A program made the position numbers and the translations under genes. Source: Acidobacteriota bacterium (GTDB taxonomy: Bacteria > Acidobacteriota > Terriglobia > Bryobacterales > Bryobacteraceae). From it: a DNA stretch of 35,123 bases. Location of the stretch: assembly GCA_016871055.1 (NCBI GenBank), contig VFZW01000021.1, positions 1 through 35,123 on the forward strand, given 5' to 3'. Below, piece by piece: positions 14,175-22,719 of the stretch (within the stretch, counting starts at the first letter, position 1; each line of letters starts with the position of its first letter). The notes beneath the pieces were generated by a model that was not told where the DNA came from, did not search any database, and worked only from the letters and a program-made list of their open reading frames with translations.

Positions 14175-16667
14175 ATGCTCGACGACATTCGCTACGCACT
14201 TCGCGGTCTGCGCCATACGCCGCTGTTCACTACGGTTGCACTGCTCTCGCTCGCAATCGGCATCGGGGCGAACACGGCGATCTTTCCACTGCTCGACCAA
14301 CTGCTGCTGCGGCCGATGCCGGTGCGCGATCCGCAGGCGCTGGTGTTATTGAATCTGCCGGGGCCACGGTCAGGCAACATCTGGAGCAACAGGCCCTTCT
14401 CTTACCCCATGTACACGAGGCTGCGAGATGGCGCCAAGACCCTTGACGGGCTGGCGGCGCAGTTTTCGATACAGGCGAGTTTGTCGACGGGCGAGGCCAG
14501 CGAGTTTGTCAACGCGCAGCTTACGTCGGGCAACTGGTTCGAGACGATGGGCGTCGCGATGGCACTCGGCAGGCCGATTGGGCCTGATGACGACATAACG
14601 ATCGGCGGACATCCGGTGGCGGTGTTGAGCCATGGATTCTGGAAGCGGCGGTTTGCGGGCGACGCCGGCGTAATCGATCGGAAGGTACTGCTGAACGGAC
14701 AGCCGATGACGGTGATCGGAGTAATGGCCGATGGGTTCCAAGGAGTGGACATCACCGAACCGGTGCACGTTCTGATTCCGCTGGTGATGCAGAAGCTGCT
14801 GATGCCGAACACGTCGTTTCCGATGGAGTCACCGCGGCTGCATTTTCTGAACTTGTACGGGCGTATCCGGCAAGGGCTGACGGTAGCGGATGTGAAGAAC
14901 GATCTTGACCGCGCTGTCGTGCCGATTCTGCGCGACGAGGCCGAGATCATCAAATTCACGAACACGGGTATTGAGAAGCGGTTTCTGGCCAAGCAGTTCG
15001 AGGCGGAGCCGGCCGCGCGCGGGAACTTAAGCGCCAAGGAAGAGATTGAACTGGCGATGTGGCTGCTGACGGCGATGGTCGGCGGCGTGCTGTTGATCGC
15101 GTGCGCGAACGTCGCGAATCTGCTGCTGGCGCGGGCGACAGGGCGGCGCAAGGAGATCGCGGTGCGACTGGCGCTGGGGGCGAGCCGCGTGCAGTTGATT
15201 CGGCTGGTACTGGCAGAGAGCGTGTTGCTCGCATTGGGTGGCGGCGCGCTGGGGTTACTGGCGGCGAGTTGGGCGGGCGATGCGTTGTTGGCGTTTGCGA
15301 ATACGGGCGGCACGCGGACGATCCCGATTTCGGCGGACCCGGATGGAAGCATCTTGCTGTTCACGGCGCTTCTGTCGCTCGGCGCGGGGTTGCTGTTCGG
15401 TATTGCTCCTGCGCTAGCGGCGTCGAAACCGGATGTGGCGCCGGCGTTGAAGGACGAATCGGGAACGGTCTCGGCGGGAGCGGCGGCGGCGTGGATCCGG
15501 AAGAGTCTCATCGTGGCGCAGGTGGCGACATCGCTGTTATTGCTCGCGGCCGCTGTGCTTTTCTTGACGACGCTCGATAACTTGCGGCGCGTCCATCCGG
15601 GCTTTCAGACGGAGAATCTGATTACCTTCCAGATGAATCCGGTTTTAAACGGATACAATCGGGTGCGCGCGAACGAGGCGATTGAACGGCTACGCGAAGA
15701 GTTGCTGGCGCTGCCGCGCGTGACGGGTGTGTCGATGGCCGCCGAACCGCTGCTGTCGGATAGTCAGAGCCAGTCGACGATCAAGGTCGAGGGCTATCAG
15801 CCGGGGCCGGAAGAAGATATGAATCCGATGACCAACGACGTCGGACCGGAGTTCTTTCAAACGATGGGCATTCCGTTGCTGCGCGGGCGCGATTTCACGG
15901 CGGCCGACCGTGACGGCGCGCCGTTGGTGGCAGTGGTGAGCGAGACGTTCGCGAAGATGTATTTCAAGGACCGCGAGGCGATTGGATCGAAGATCGGATT
16001 TTCGCGGAACAATACTGCGCCGAATATCACGATTGTCGGCGTGGTGAAGGAGACGCGGCATTTGGGACTGCGGGACGACAAGTCGATGCGGCAGATCTAT
16101 GTGCCGTCCGCCCAGGCGGAGTATCCGAGCGGGCGCACTTTCTATATCCGGACGGCAGCGCCGATGGACGCGATTGCACCGAATGTGCGCGTAATCGTGA
16201 GGCGGATCGATCCCGCGCTGCCGCTCGACTCCTTCCGCACGATGCAGCAGCAGATAGAGATTTCGCTGACGCTGGAGCGCGTGGTGTCGACCTTATGCGC
16301 GGCGTTTGGGTTTATCGCGACGTTTATGGCGGCGATCGGGCTGTACGGCGTGATGGCGTTCCACGTGTCGCGGCGAACGCGGGAGATCGGCATTCGCATG
16401 GCGTTGGGCGCGCAGAAGGCCGATGTGTTGCAGATGGTTTTGCGCGAGGCGTGTGTGCTGACTCTGATCGGCGTGGGGATTGGTGTGCCGGCGGCGGTGG
16501 CGCTGGGCGGATTTGCGAAGGCGGTGTTGTATGGAATCGAACCGAATAACATTGGAGTGTATGTGGGTTCGGCTGCGCTGCTGCTGACGACGGCGGTCGC
16601 GGCAAGCTTGATTCCAGCGCGGCGGGCGTCTCGCGTGGATCCGATTCGAGCGCTGCGTTATGAGTAA
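14175..16667 (+). CDS. ADOP-family ABC transporter permease without padR
   Basis: An 830-residue permease of the same duplicated orphan family as the gene at 2959-5430, but lacking the N-terminal helical prefix; it starts directly at the first membrane segment (MLDDIRYALRGLRHTP, then SLAIGIGANTAIF at about 25-37). First FtsX block about 295-415 (GVLLIACANVANLLLARATG, KEIAVRLALGASRVQL). The second N-terminal helix is near 438-460, and the second FtsX block about 705-826 (TREIGIRMALGAQKADVL, ending RASRVDPIRALRYE). MacB-type periplasmic domains separate the membrane blocks. No PadR gene is next to it; instead a sigma-54-type promoter lies immediately upstream, so its regulation differs from the first copy. 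It has no ATPase neighbour and ends in a 10-bp convergent overlap with rsmD. Confidence 0.92.
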   Translation: MLDDIRYALRGLRHTPLFTTVALLSLAIGIGANTAIFPLLDQLLLRPMPVRDPQALVLLNLPGPRSGNIWSNRPFSYPMYTRLRDGAKTLDGLAAQFSIQASLSTGEASEFVNAQLTSGNWFETMGVAMALGRPIGPDDDITIGGHPVAVLSHGFWKRRFAGDAGVIDRKVLLNGQPMTVIGVMADGFQGVDITEPVHVLIPLVMQKLLMPNTSFPMESPRLHFLNLYGRIRQGLTVADVKNDLDRAVVPILRDEAEIIKFTNTGIEKRFLAKQFEAEPAARGNLSAKEEIELAMWLLTAMVGGVLLIACANVANLLLARATGRRKEIAVRLALGASRVQLIRLVLAESVLLALGGGALGLLAASWAGDALLAFANTGGTRTIPISADPDGSILLFTALLSLGAGLLFGIAPALAASKPDVAPALKDESGTVSAGAAAAWIRKSLIVAQVATSLLLLAAAVLFLTTLDNLRRVHPGFQTENLITFQMNPVLNGYNRVRANEAIERLREELLALPRVTGVSMAAEPLLSDSQSQSTIKVEGYQPGPEEDMNPMTNDVGPEFFQTMGIPLLRGRDFTAADRDGAPLVAVVSETFAKMYFKDREAIGSKIGFSRNNTAPNITIVGVVKETRHLGLRDDKSMRQIYVPSAQAEYPSGRTFYIRTAAPMDAIAPNVRVIVRRIDPALPLDSFRTMQQQIEISLTLERVVSTLCAAFGFIATFMAAIGLYGVMAFHVSRRTREIGIRMALGAQKADVLQMVLREACVLTLIGVGIGVPAAVALGGFAKAVLYGIEPNNIGVYVGSAALLLTTAVAASLIPARRASRVDPIRALRYE

Positions 16668-17170
16668 AAGCTGAGCGAATTGTCGCCTTGCTTGACGATG
16701 CGGAAGCGCGTGAGCGTGCCGTAGGCGTCGGCGAGCGCGAGTTTCGACGAATGCTGCGCGATGACGAGCGAAGCGTTAGCGTGGATTAGTGACGCGGCGT
16801 ATTCGTCGGGGTTGGTATAGGGGGGGTCGAGAAAAATGATGTCGGCTTCGATGCCCTCGAGCGTCTGCGCAGCCTTGCCTCGCAGGACGACGGCGCGGTC
16901 GTGGGCTTTTAGCGAGGCGATATTGCGGCGCAGCACTTCGATGGCCGTGTGCGACTTCTCGAGGAACGTCGCGCGGCGGGCGCCTCTTGAAATGGCTTCG
17001 AGTCCGACCGAACCGCAGCCGGCGTAGGCGTCGACGAAGTGGGCGCCTTCGATCTTCGGCATCAGAATGCTGAAGAGGGACTCGCGAAGGCGGTCGGGAG
17101 TCGGGCGCACGTCCATGCCAGGAACGGATTCGATGCGGCGGCTGCGGAATTCTCCTGCGATTATGCGCAT
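16658..17170 (-). CDS. rsmD: 16S rRNA guanine-N2-methyltransferase, RsmD family
   Basis: A 170-residue SAM-dependent methyltransferase of the RsmD family, which modifies G966 of 16S rRNA (E. coli numbering) in the cytoplasm. The N-terminus MRIIAGEFRSRRI and RPTPDRLRESLFSIL are hallmark sequences. The SAM-binding loop is FVDAYAGCGSVGLEAISRGA (about 45-64), and the catalytic motif is DIIFLDPPYTNPDEY (DPPY near 114-117). The length is slightly under the usual 180-190 residues. Its ATG shares one base with the recG stop codon (TGATG), so the two genes are translationally linked, an arrangement often seen for recG-rsmD. The 3' end overlaps the convergent second ADOP by 10 bp. Confidence 0.92.
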   Translation of the reverse strand: MRIIAGEFRSRRIESVPGMDVRPTPDRLRESLFSILMPKIEGAHFVDAYAGCGSVGLEAISRGARRATFLEKSHTAIEVLRRNIASLKAHDRAVVLRGKAAQTLEGIEADIIFLDPPYTNPDEYAASLIHANASLVIAQHSSKLALADAYGTLTRFRIVKQGDNSLSFYS

Positions 17171-19272
17171 CAGCCCACCTGCACCAGGCCGTAGCGGCGC
17201 TGCCAGTTTTCGCGGATGTAGTGCACGGCGCGGCGGAGGATGTCTTCGCTCGGCGGGTTCGCAATGAAGGCGTGCGCTTCGTTGCGGGCGACTTCGAGCA
17301 ACTCGCTGTCGCGAATGATGTTGGCGAAGCGGAGGGTCGGAAGGCCGCTCTGCTTGGTGCCGAAGAATTCACCGGGGCCGCGGAGGCGAAGGTCCATCTC
17401 GGCGATGTGGAAGCCGTCGTTCGATTCGGTCATTGTGCGGATGCGGTCACGGGCGGTTTCACCCAACTTCTCCGTCACCAATATGCAATAACTCTGATTG
17501 CCGCCGCGTCCGACGCGTCCACGCAACTGATGCAACTGCGCGAGACCGAAACGCTCGGCTTGTTCGATGACCATGACAGTGGCGTTGGGCACATCGACGC
17601 CGACTTCGATCACTGTCGTCGATACGAGCACATCGATTCGGCCAGCTTTGAACTCGGCCATTACGGCTTCTTTGTCCGATTGCGCCAGTTTGCCGTGCAG
17701 CAGGCCGATGCGCAGTTTCGGGAAGATGGTGTCACGGAGTTCGAGGAACATCTTTTCGGCGGCTTTGAGCGCGGTCGTCTCCGACTCTTCGATGACCGGA
17801 TATACGACGTACGCCTGGCGCCCGTTGGCGACTTCGCGCGCGACGAAGCTCCACACTTCTTCGACGCGGCTCGACATGACGTGTTTCGTCACGATGGGGC
17901 GTCGGCCGGGCGGAAGTTCGTCGATGACGGAAGTGTCGAGATCACCGTAGATGGTGAGCGCAAGCGTGCGCGGGATCGGCGTGGCGGTCATCACTAAAAC
18001 GTCGGGCTTGACCGCGCCTTTCTCCATCAGCTTCAGGCGCTGCATGACGCCGAAGCGATGTTGCTCGTCGACGATTGCGAGGCCGAGTTTCTTGAACTTC
18101 ACCTCTTCTTCGAGCAGCGCGTGCGTGCCGACGACAACATGCGCGAGGCCTTGCTCGATGAGCGTGCGGATCTTTTCTTTCTCCTTGGGCTTGAATGATC
18201 CGGCAAGCATGGCGACGACGTAGCCGAGTTTGTGAAACAGGTTCTTGAAATAGGCGAAGTGCTGCGCGGCGAGGATTTCGGTCGGAGCGAGCACGGCCAC
18301 TTGATAGCCGTTTTCGATAGCGACGATAGCGGCCTCGGCGGCGACGAGAGTCTTGCCGCTGCCGACGTCGCCTTGCAGGAGACGGTTCATCGGATGCGAC
18401 TCAGCCATGTCGCGGGCGATCTCACCGAGCACACGCTTCTGCGCGCCAGTGGGCTTGAACGGCAACATCGCTTTGATCTTTTCGCGGACGCGATCGTTGA
18501 GATCGAAACGCACGCCTTCGACAGTCCGCGCTTTGTTGCGCTTGAGCGCGAGTCCGCATTCGAGCCAGAAGAATTCTTCGAAGATCATGCGGATGTGGGC
18601 GGGCGAGCGGAAGGCGTTCAGCAGGCGGATGTCGCTGTCTTCGGGCGGTGAATGAATGGCGCGGATCGCGTCCCAGCGAGCGGGCATCTTTAGCTGATCG
18701 CGCAGCGTGGCGGGCAGGAAGTCGTCGAGCGGCGCGAGCGAGGCCAGGATTCGATGGACGATGACGCGCAGTTGTTTGGCGGTGACTTTCCCGGCGGCTT
18801 CGTAGATCGGCACCATGCGGCCGGTGTGCAGGGACGAGTCGCCCTCTTCGTCGTCGGCGGAGAGAATTTCGAACTCCGGGTGCATCATCGTCACGTCGCC
18901 CTTATAGGTGTCGAATTCGACTTTGCCGTAGAGGGCGACGCGTTGGCCTTCGACCAGCACATTGGCGAGATAGGCGCCGTGAAACCACTTGCCTGTCAGC
19001 GTGCGGCCGGAGGCGTCGCCGAACACGGCTTCGAACATGCCGAGGTTTTTACGGCCCATTTTCGGCAAGCGTGCTTCGCGGACATCGACGATGACGGTGG
19101 CTATTTCACCAGGCGCCAGGCGCCCAATCGCCTTCAGATTTGTGCGGTCCTCGTAGCGGAACGGCGGGTAGTGGAGCAGGTCGTTGACGGTCGACACACC
19201 TTTGGCTTCGAGCATTTCCGCCCGGAAGGGCCCGACCCCTTTGACGTAGACCAGCGGCGTATCGAGGTTCAC
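17170..19272 (-). CDS. recG: ATP-dependent DNA helicase RecG
   Basis: A 700-residue branched-DNA helicase that remodels stalled replication forks and Holliday junctions. The N-terminal wedge (OB-fold) region spans about 50-140. Walker A GDVGSGKT is at 301-308, the DEQH box (VDEQHRFGVMQRL) at 402-405, motif III ATPIPRTLALTIYGDLD follows, and the C-terminal helicase domain ends with VIEVGVDVPNA and QLRGRVGRG. GTG at 19272 is taken as the start because family homology begins there (NLDTPLVYVKGVGP). The open frame continues 60 codons further, but into the divergent gene's coding region and without any family similarity. A GGGAA sequence lies upstream. It is followed by rsmD, which it overlaps by one base. 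Confidence 0.95.
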   Translation of the reverse strand: MNLDTPLVYVKGVGPFRAEMLEAKGVSTVNDLLHYPPFRYEDRTNLKAIGRLAPGEIATVIVDVREARLPKMGRKNLGMFEAVFGDASGRTLTGKWFHGAYLANVLVEGQRVALYGKVEFDTYKGDVTMMHPEFEILSADDEEGDSSLHTGRMVPIYEAAGKVTAKQLRVIVHRILASLAPLDDFLPATLRDQLKMPARWDAIRAIHSPPEDSDIRLLNAFRSPAHIRMIFEEFFWLECGLALKRNKARTVEGVRFDLNDRVREKIKAMLPFKPTGAQKRVLGEIARDMAESHPMNRLLQGDVGSGKTLVAAEAAIVAIENGYQVAVLAPTEILAAQHFAYFKNLFHKLGYVVAMLAGSFKPKEKEKIRTLIEQGLAHVVVGTHALLEEEVKFKKLGLAIVDEQHRFGVMQRLKLMEKGAVKPDVLVMTATPIPRTLALTIYGDLDTSVIDELPPGRRPIVTKHVMSSRVEEVWSFVAREVANGRQAYVVYPVIEESETTALKAAEKMFLELRDTIFPKLRIGLLHGKLAQSDKEAVMAEFKAGRIDVLVSTTVIEVGVDVPNATVMVIEQAERFGLAQLHQLRGRVGRGGNQSYCILVTEKLGETARDRIRTMTESNDGFHIAEMDLRLRGPGEFFGTKQSGLPTLRFANIIRDSELLEVARNEAHAFIANPPSEDILRRAVHYIRENWQRRYGLVQVG

Positions 19273-19278
19273 GCGCGA

Positions 19279-19284
19279 TACAAT
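19279..19284 (+). promoter_or_regulatory. Candidate -10 element in a 19-bp divergent gap
   Basis: TACAAT matches the -10 consensus at five of six positions and ends seven bases before the ATG at 19292, predicting a leaderless or near-leaderless transcript. The recG start codon is only 20 bases away on the other strand, so any recG promoter must overlap this element or lie within the neighbouring gene. No convincing -35 box was seen. Confidence 0.35.
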
Positions 19285-19291
19285 TCCCGTG

Positions 19292-20215
19292 ATGAGACTC
19301 GCACTGTTTCTATTCTCCGCTATCTTCGCCATGGCCGCCGATCTCCGCGTGGGGATCATCGGAACCGATACGTCGCATGTGATCGCGTTCTCGAAAGTGC
19401 TGAACGACCCGGCGAGTACCGTGCCGGGGGCGAAGATCGTGGCGGCGTACAAGGGCGGCAGCCCCGACTTGGCATCGAGCCGCGATCGCGTCGAGGGTTA
19501 CGCGAAGGATCTGGCGGAAAAGTACAAGGTCGAAATTGTTCCGACGATTGCGGCGTTGTGCGGGAAGGTGGACGCGATATTGCTTGAGTCCGTGGACGGG
19601 CGCAAACATTTGGAGCAAGCGAAGGAAGCTGTGAAATGCGGCAAGCCGATGTTCATCGACAAGCCGCTGGCATCGACGTACGGCGATGCGGCGGCGATCG
19701 CGAAATTGGCGAAGGGCGCGAATTTGAAGTGGTTCAGTTCGTCGAGCTTGCGGTGGGCGGAGGCGCTGGGTAGAGTGAAGTCGGCCGATGCGAAGAGCGT
19801 GACGGTGTGGGGGCCGGGCCCGAGCGATCCGACGCATTACCTGGATCTCTCCTGGTATGCGATTCATCCGGTGGAAATGCTGTACGCGCTGATGGGCACG
19901 GGCTGCGATGAGGTGACTCGCGTGGTTGCCGGCGACGATGTTGTGATCGGAAAATGGAAGGACGGGCGAGTTGGAACCGTGCTGGCGCTGCGGCCGTACG
20001 GCGATTTCGGTGCCTTGGTTCACTCCGAGAAGAAGACGCTGGCGACGGGGACCATCAAGAGCGACTACACGCCGATGCTGCGCGAAATCGTGAAATTCTT
20101 CCAGACCGGCGTTGCGCCGGTGAGCGAGGAAGAGACCCTGGAATTATTCGCGTTCATGGACGCCGCGCAGAAATCGAAGGAGCAGGGCGGGAAGGCCATC
20201 AAGGTGAGGCGGTAA
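19292..20215 (+). CDS. Exported Gfo/Idh/MocA-like oxidoreductase-fold protein
   Basis: A 307-residue protein with the N-terminal Rossmann and C-terminal alpha/beta layout of Gfo/Idh/MocA dehydrogenases, which act on sugars with NAD(P). An N-terminal signal-like segment (MRLALFLFSAIFAMA) precedes DLRVGIIGTDTSHV. The usual GxGxxG dinucleotide loop reads GIIGTDTSH, and the family's E-K-P signature is here FIDKPLAST (near residue 128). A His at position 189-191 (WYAIHPVEML) is in the expected catalytic neighbourhood. The altered cofactor loop and the export signal leave it uncertain whether it binds NAD or is an active dehydrogenase. ATG at 19292 is preferred to the adjacent GTG at 19289. fabI follows 11 bp downstream, with no obvious functional link. 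Confidence 0.75.
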   Translation: MRLALFLFSAIFAMAADLRVGIIGTDTSHVIAFSKVLNDPASTVPGAKIVAAYKGGSPDLASSRDRVEGYAKDLAEKYKVEIVPTIAALCGKVDAILLESVDGRKHLEQAKEAVKCGKPMFIDKPLASTYGDAAAIAKLAKGANLKWFSSSSLRWAEALGRVKSADAKSVTVWGPGPSDPTHYLDLSWYAIHPVEMLYALMGTGCDEVTRVVAGDDVVIGKWKDGRVGTVLALRPYGDFGALVHSEKKTLATGTIKSDYTPMLREIVKFFQTGVAPVSEEETLELFAFMDAAQKSKEQGGKAIKVRR

Positions 20216-20226
20216 ACTGAGAGCTT

Positions 20227-20994
20227 ATGTCTCTACTTGCAGGGAAGACGGCGCTGGTGCTGGGCGTCGCGAATAGGTGGTCCATTGCCTACGCGATCGC
20301 GCAGGCGTTTCGGCGCGAGGGCGCGACGTTGCTGCTTTCGTATCAAGGCGAGCGGCTGAAGCGATCGGTCGAAGAACTCGGCGCGGAGTTAGGCGCGGCC
20401 AAAGTGTTTCAATGCGACGTGTCGAAGGACGAGGAACTGGCGGCGATGGCGGCAACGCTTGGGCCCGAATTTCCGAAGCTCGATATCGTCGTTCACTCGA
20501 TCGCGTTCGCGAACGCCGAGGATTTGAGCCGGCCGTTTTCGGAGACGTCGCGCGAGGGCTTCAAGCTGGCGCATGAGGTGAGCGCATGGTCTTTGGTGGG
20601 CGTGGCGAAGGCCGTTGCCCCGCTGATGGCCGAGGGCGGCGCGATCATGACGCTGTCCTATCTGGGCGCGGTGCGCGTGCTGGAAAACTACAACGTGATG
20701 GGCGTGGCGAAGGCGGCGTTGGAGTCGTCGGTGCGCTACCTGGCGGCGGAGTTTGGCGCGAGGAATATCCGCGTGAATGCGATCAGCGCCGGGGCGATTA
20801 AGACTGCCGCCGCGCGAGGGATCAAGGACTTTAGTAAAATGCTCGAAGTCGTGGCTTCGCGTTCGCCCATGAAGCGCAACTGCACGCCCGCCGAGGTCGC
20901 CGATACGGCGGTATTCCTTGGCAGCGACCTGGGCCGCGGCGTTACCGGCAACACGATTTATGTGGATGCCGGATATCAAATCATGGCACTATAA
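20227..20994 (+). CDS. fabI: Enoyl-[acyl-carrier-protein] reductase (NADH), FabI type
   Basis: A 255-residue short-chain dehydrogenase that carries out the last reduction of each fatty-acid elongation cycle (trans-2-enoyl-ACP to acyl-ACP) in the cytoplasm. It has the divergent FabI cofactor loop (GKTALVLGVANRWSIAYAIA, residues 6-25) and CDVSKDEE at 63-70. The signature catalytic set is Tyr145 (SYLGAVR), Tyr155 and Lys162 (NYNVMGVAKAALESSVRY, the Y-x6-K motif of FabI). The C-terminus FLGSDLGRGVTGNTIYVDAG is typical. It is a complete, normal-length enzyme and the target class of triclosan-like inhibitors. It is preceded by GAGAGC as a moderate ribosome site and stands 11 bp after the oxidoreductase-like gene. 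Confidence 0.95.
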   Translation: MSLLAGKTALVLGVANRWSIAYAIAQAFRREGATLLLSYQGERLKRSVEELGAELGAAKVFQCDVSKDEELAAMAATLGPEFPKLDIVVHSIAFANAEDLSRPFSETSREGFKLAHEVSAWSLVGVAKAVAPLMAEGGAIMTLSYLGAVRVLENYNVMGVAKAALESSVRYLAAEFGARNIRVNAISAGAIKTAAARGIKDFSKMLEVVASRSPMKRNCTPAEVADTAVFLGSDLGRGVTGNTIYVDAGYQIMAL

Positions 20995-21008
20995 CGAGAG
21001 GTTGGAAA

Positions 21009-21968
21009 GTGATCAAAGTTGAAGGTGTGAGCAAGCGCTACGCCCGTTTCACGGCGGTCGATAACGTTTCCTTTGAGGTGGAAAAAGGGCAGATCGTCGG
21101 GTTTCTCGGGCCGAACGGGGCGGGCAAGACAACGACGATGCGTATGCTGACCTGCTTCCTGCCGCCGTCGGAGGGCAAGGCGTCCGTGGCCGGGTTCGAT
21201 GTATTGGAACAGCCGATGGAGGTGAAGAAACGCATCGGCTATCTGCCCGAGACGCCACCGCTGTACCCCGAGATGGAGGTGGGCGAGTACTTGCAGTTCG
21301 CGGGCAAGCTGAAGCGCTTGAGCGGCGCGGATCTCGCCAAGCGGATCGATGAGGTCGCACAAAAAACCAATGTCGGCGATGTGCTGAAGAAGCTGATCGT
21401 CAAGCTGTCGAAGGGATACAGGCAGCGCGTCGGATTGGCGCAGGCGCTGCTGCACAATCCCGAGGTGCTGATTCTCGACGAGCCGACATCGGGGCTGGAT
21501 CCGAAGCAGATCCTTGAGACACGCCAGTTGATCAAGGGCCTCGCGGGCGATCATACGATCATTCTCTCGACGCACATACTTCCTGAAGTCGAGCAGACGT
21601 GCGAGCGTGTGGTCATCATCTCGAAGGGCAAGCTCGTCGCGACGGATACAGTCGAAAATCTGACGAACCGCATGCGCGGGTCGGAAAGCATCGGCGTTGA
21701 GATCGAAGGCGATGTGGCCGGGTGCCGCGAAAAGCTGGAAAAGGTCGATGGCGTGAAAAAAGTCGTCGTCCGCGAAGACAAGAACGGCCGCGGGTACTTC
21801 GAAATCGAGAGTTCGGAAGGCAAGAATATTCGCGCCGATGTGGCGCGCGCGGTGGTGCAAGGCGGATTCAATCTGACCGAATTGAAGGCCGTGGGCATGT
21901 CGCTGGAAGATGTGTTCTTGCAGCTTACGTCGACCGAAGCGAAGGAAGAGAAGGAGGAAGCCAAGTGA
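21009..21968 (+). CDS. ABC transporter ATPase, GldA-like
   Basis: A 319-residue ATPase of the ABC-2 (GldA/NatA/CcmA) class. It has Walker A GPNGAGKT (34-41), signature LSKGYRQRVGLAQAL near 131-145 (a K replaces the first G of LSGGQ, common in this class), Walker B VLILDEPTSGLDP near 155-167 and switch His in STHILPEVEQ. An extra C-terminal domain (about 220-319) precedes an acidic/basic tail rich in Glu and Lys. The GTG start at 21009 is supported by GAGAGG seven bases upstream. Its stop overlaps the permease GTG start (GTGA). It heads a four-gene unit with the permease, a GldG-like protein and a DUF4340 protein. Confidence 0.9.
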   Translation: MIKVEGVSKRYARFTAVDNVSFEVEKGQIVGFLGPNGAGKTTTMRMLTCFLPPSEGKASVAGFDVLEQPMEVKKRIGYLPETPPLYPEMEVGEYLQFAGKLKRLSGADLAKRIDEVAQKTNVGDVLKKLIVKLSKGYRQRVGLAQALLHNPEVLILDEPTSGLDPKQILETRQLIKGLAGDHTIILSTHILPEVEQTCERVVIISKGKLVATDTVENLTNRMRGSESIGVEIEGDVAGCREKLEKVDGVKKVVVREDKNGRGYFEIESSEGKNIRADVARAVVQGGFNLTELKAVGMSLEDVFLQLTSTEAKEEKEEAK

Positions 21969-22717
21969 GCAACATCCTGGCCATCGCACAAAAAGAGATA
22001 AAGAGCTATTTCGTTTCGCCTATTGCGTACGCGCTGCTGGGCATTTATGCATTGATCTGCGGCTGGTTCTCGCTCATCGCCATCGCGAATTTCATTGAGA
22101 TGTCGCAGATGCAGCAAGGCGCCGCGGATCTGAACGGGTATGTCATCGCGCCGGTGATTGCAAATGCCGGCGTGTTGTCGTTGTTCCTGGCGCCGATGAT
22201 CACGATGCGGCTGTTCGCCGAGGAGAAGCGCATGGGCACGATCGAACTATTGATCACATCGCCGATCACCGATCTGGAAATCATCCTCGGCAAGTGGTTA
22301 GGCGCGATGGGCATGTACTGCGCGATGCTGCTGATCAAGCTACTGTGCCTGAGTTTCGTGTTCATCTTCGGCAATCCGGACTATCGCCCGCTGCTGACGG
22401 CGTATCTGGGCATGTTCCTGCAAGGCGGCGCGCTGTTGTCGATCGGCATGTTTGTGTCGAACACAACGCGGAATCAGATTGTGGCCGGCACGGTGATGTT
22501 TGGCCTGTCGCTGCTAATGTGGACGTTCGATTGGGCGACGACGTTTAAGAGCGACGGATGGGCGAAGGTGATTTCGTATCTTTCCCTCACTTCTCACTTC
22601 AATTCGTTTTCACGCGGCGTGCTGGATTCAAAGGACGCCATCTACTTTATCTCGGTCATCTTGCTGGGCATGTTCCTGACAGCGCGGTCGCTTGAGTCGC
22701 TGCGGTGGAGGTCGTAA
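21965..22717 (+). CDS. ABC-2 type permease, GldF-like
   Basis: A 250-residue membrane subunit with about six transmembrane helices (for example SPIAYALLGIYALICGWFSL, VIANAGVLSLFLAPMITMRL, MGMYCAMLLIKLLCLSFVFI and the C-terminal FISVILLGMFLTARSLESLR). The motif RLFAEEKRMGTIELLITSPITD after the second helix is characteristic of GldF/ABC-2 permeases. The GTG start overlaps the ATPase stop (GTGA at 21965-21968), so translation is coupled. The following gene's Shine-Dalgarno lies inside this gene's last codons. In Bacteroidota, GldA-F-G support gliding motility and type IX secretion; outside that phylum the same trio is widespread with no settled role, so gliding should not be assumed here. Confidence 0.9.
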   Translation: MSNILAIAQKEIKSYFVSPIAYALLGIYALICGWFSLIAIANFIEMSQMQQGAADLNGYVIAPVIANAGVLSLFLAPMITMRLFAEEKRMGTIELLITSPITDLEIILGKWLGAMGMYCAMLLIKLLCLSFVFIFGNPDYRPLLTAYLGMFLQGGALLSIGMFVSNTTRNQIVAGTVMFGLSLLMWTFDWATTFKSDGWAKVISYLSLTSHFNSFSRGVLDSKDAIYFISVILLGMFLTARSLESLRWRS

Positions 22718-22719
22718 CG

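Noticed and set aside
19273-19452. A 60-codon N-terminal extension of RecG
   Set aside because: It lies inside the divergent gene, has no RecG similarity, and family homology begins exactly at the GTG at 19272.
20976-21989. A 337-residue minus-strand open frame opposite the GldA-like ATPase
   Set aside because: The plus strand carries intact Walker A, signature and Walker B motifs; the opposite frame shows nothing recognisable.
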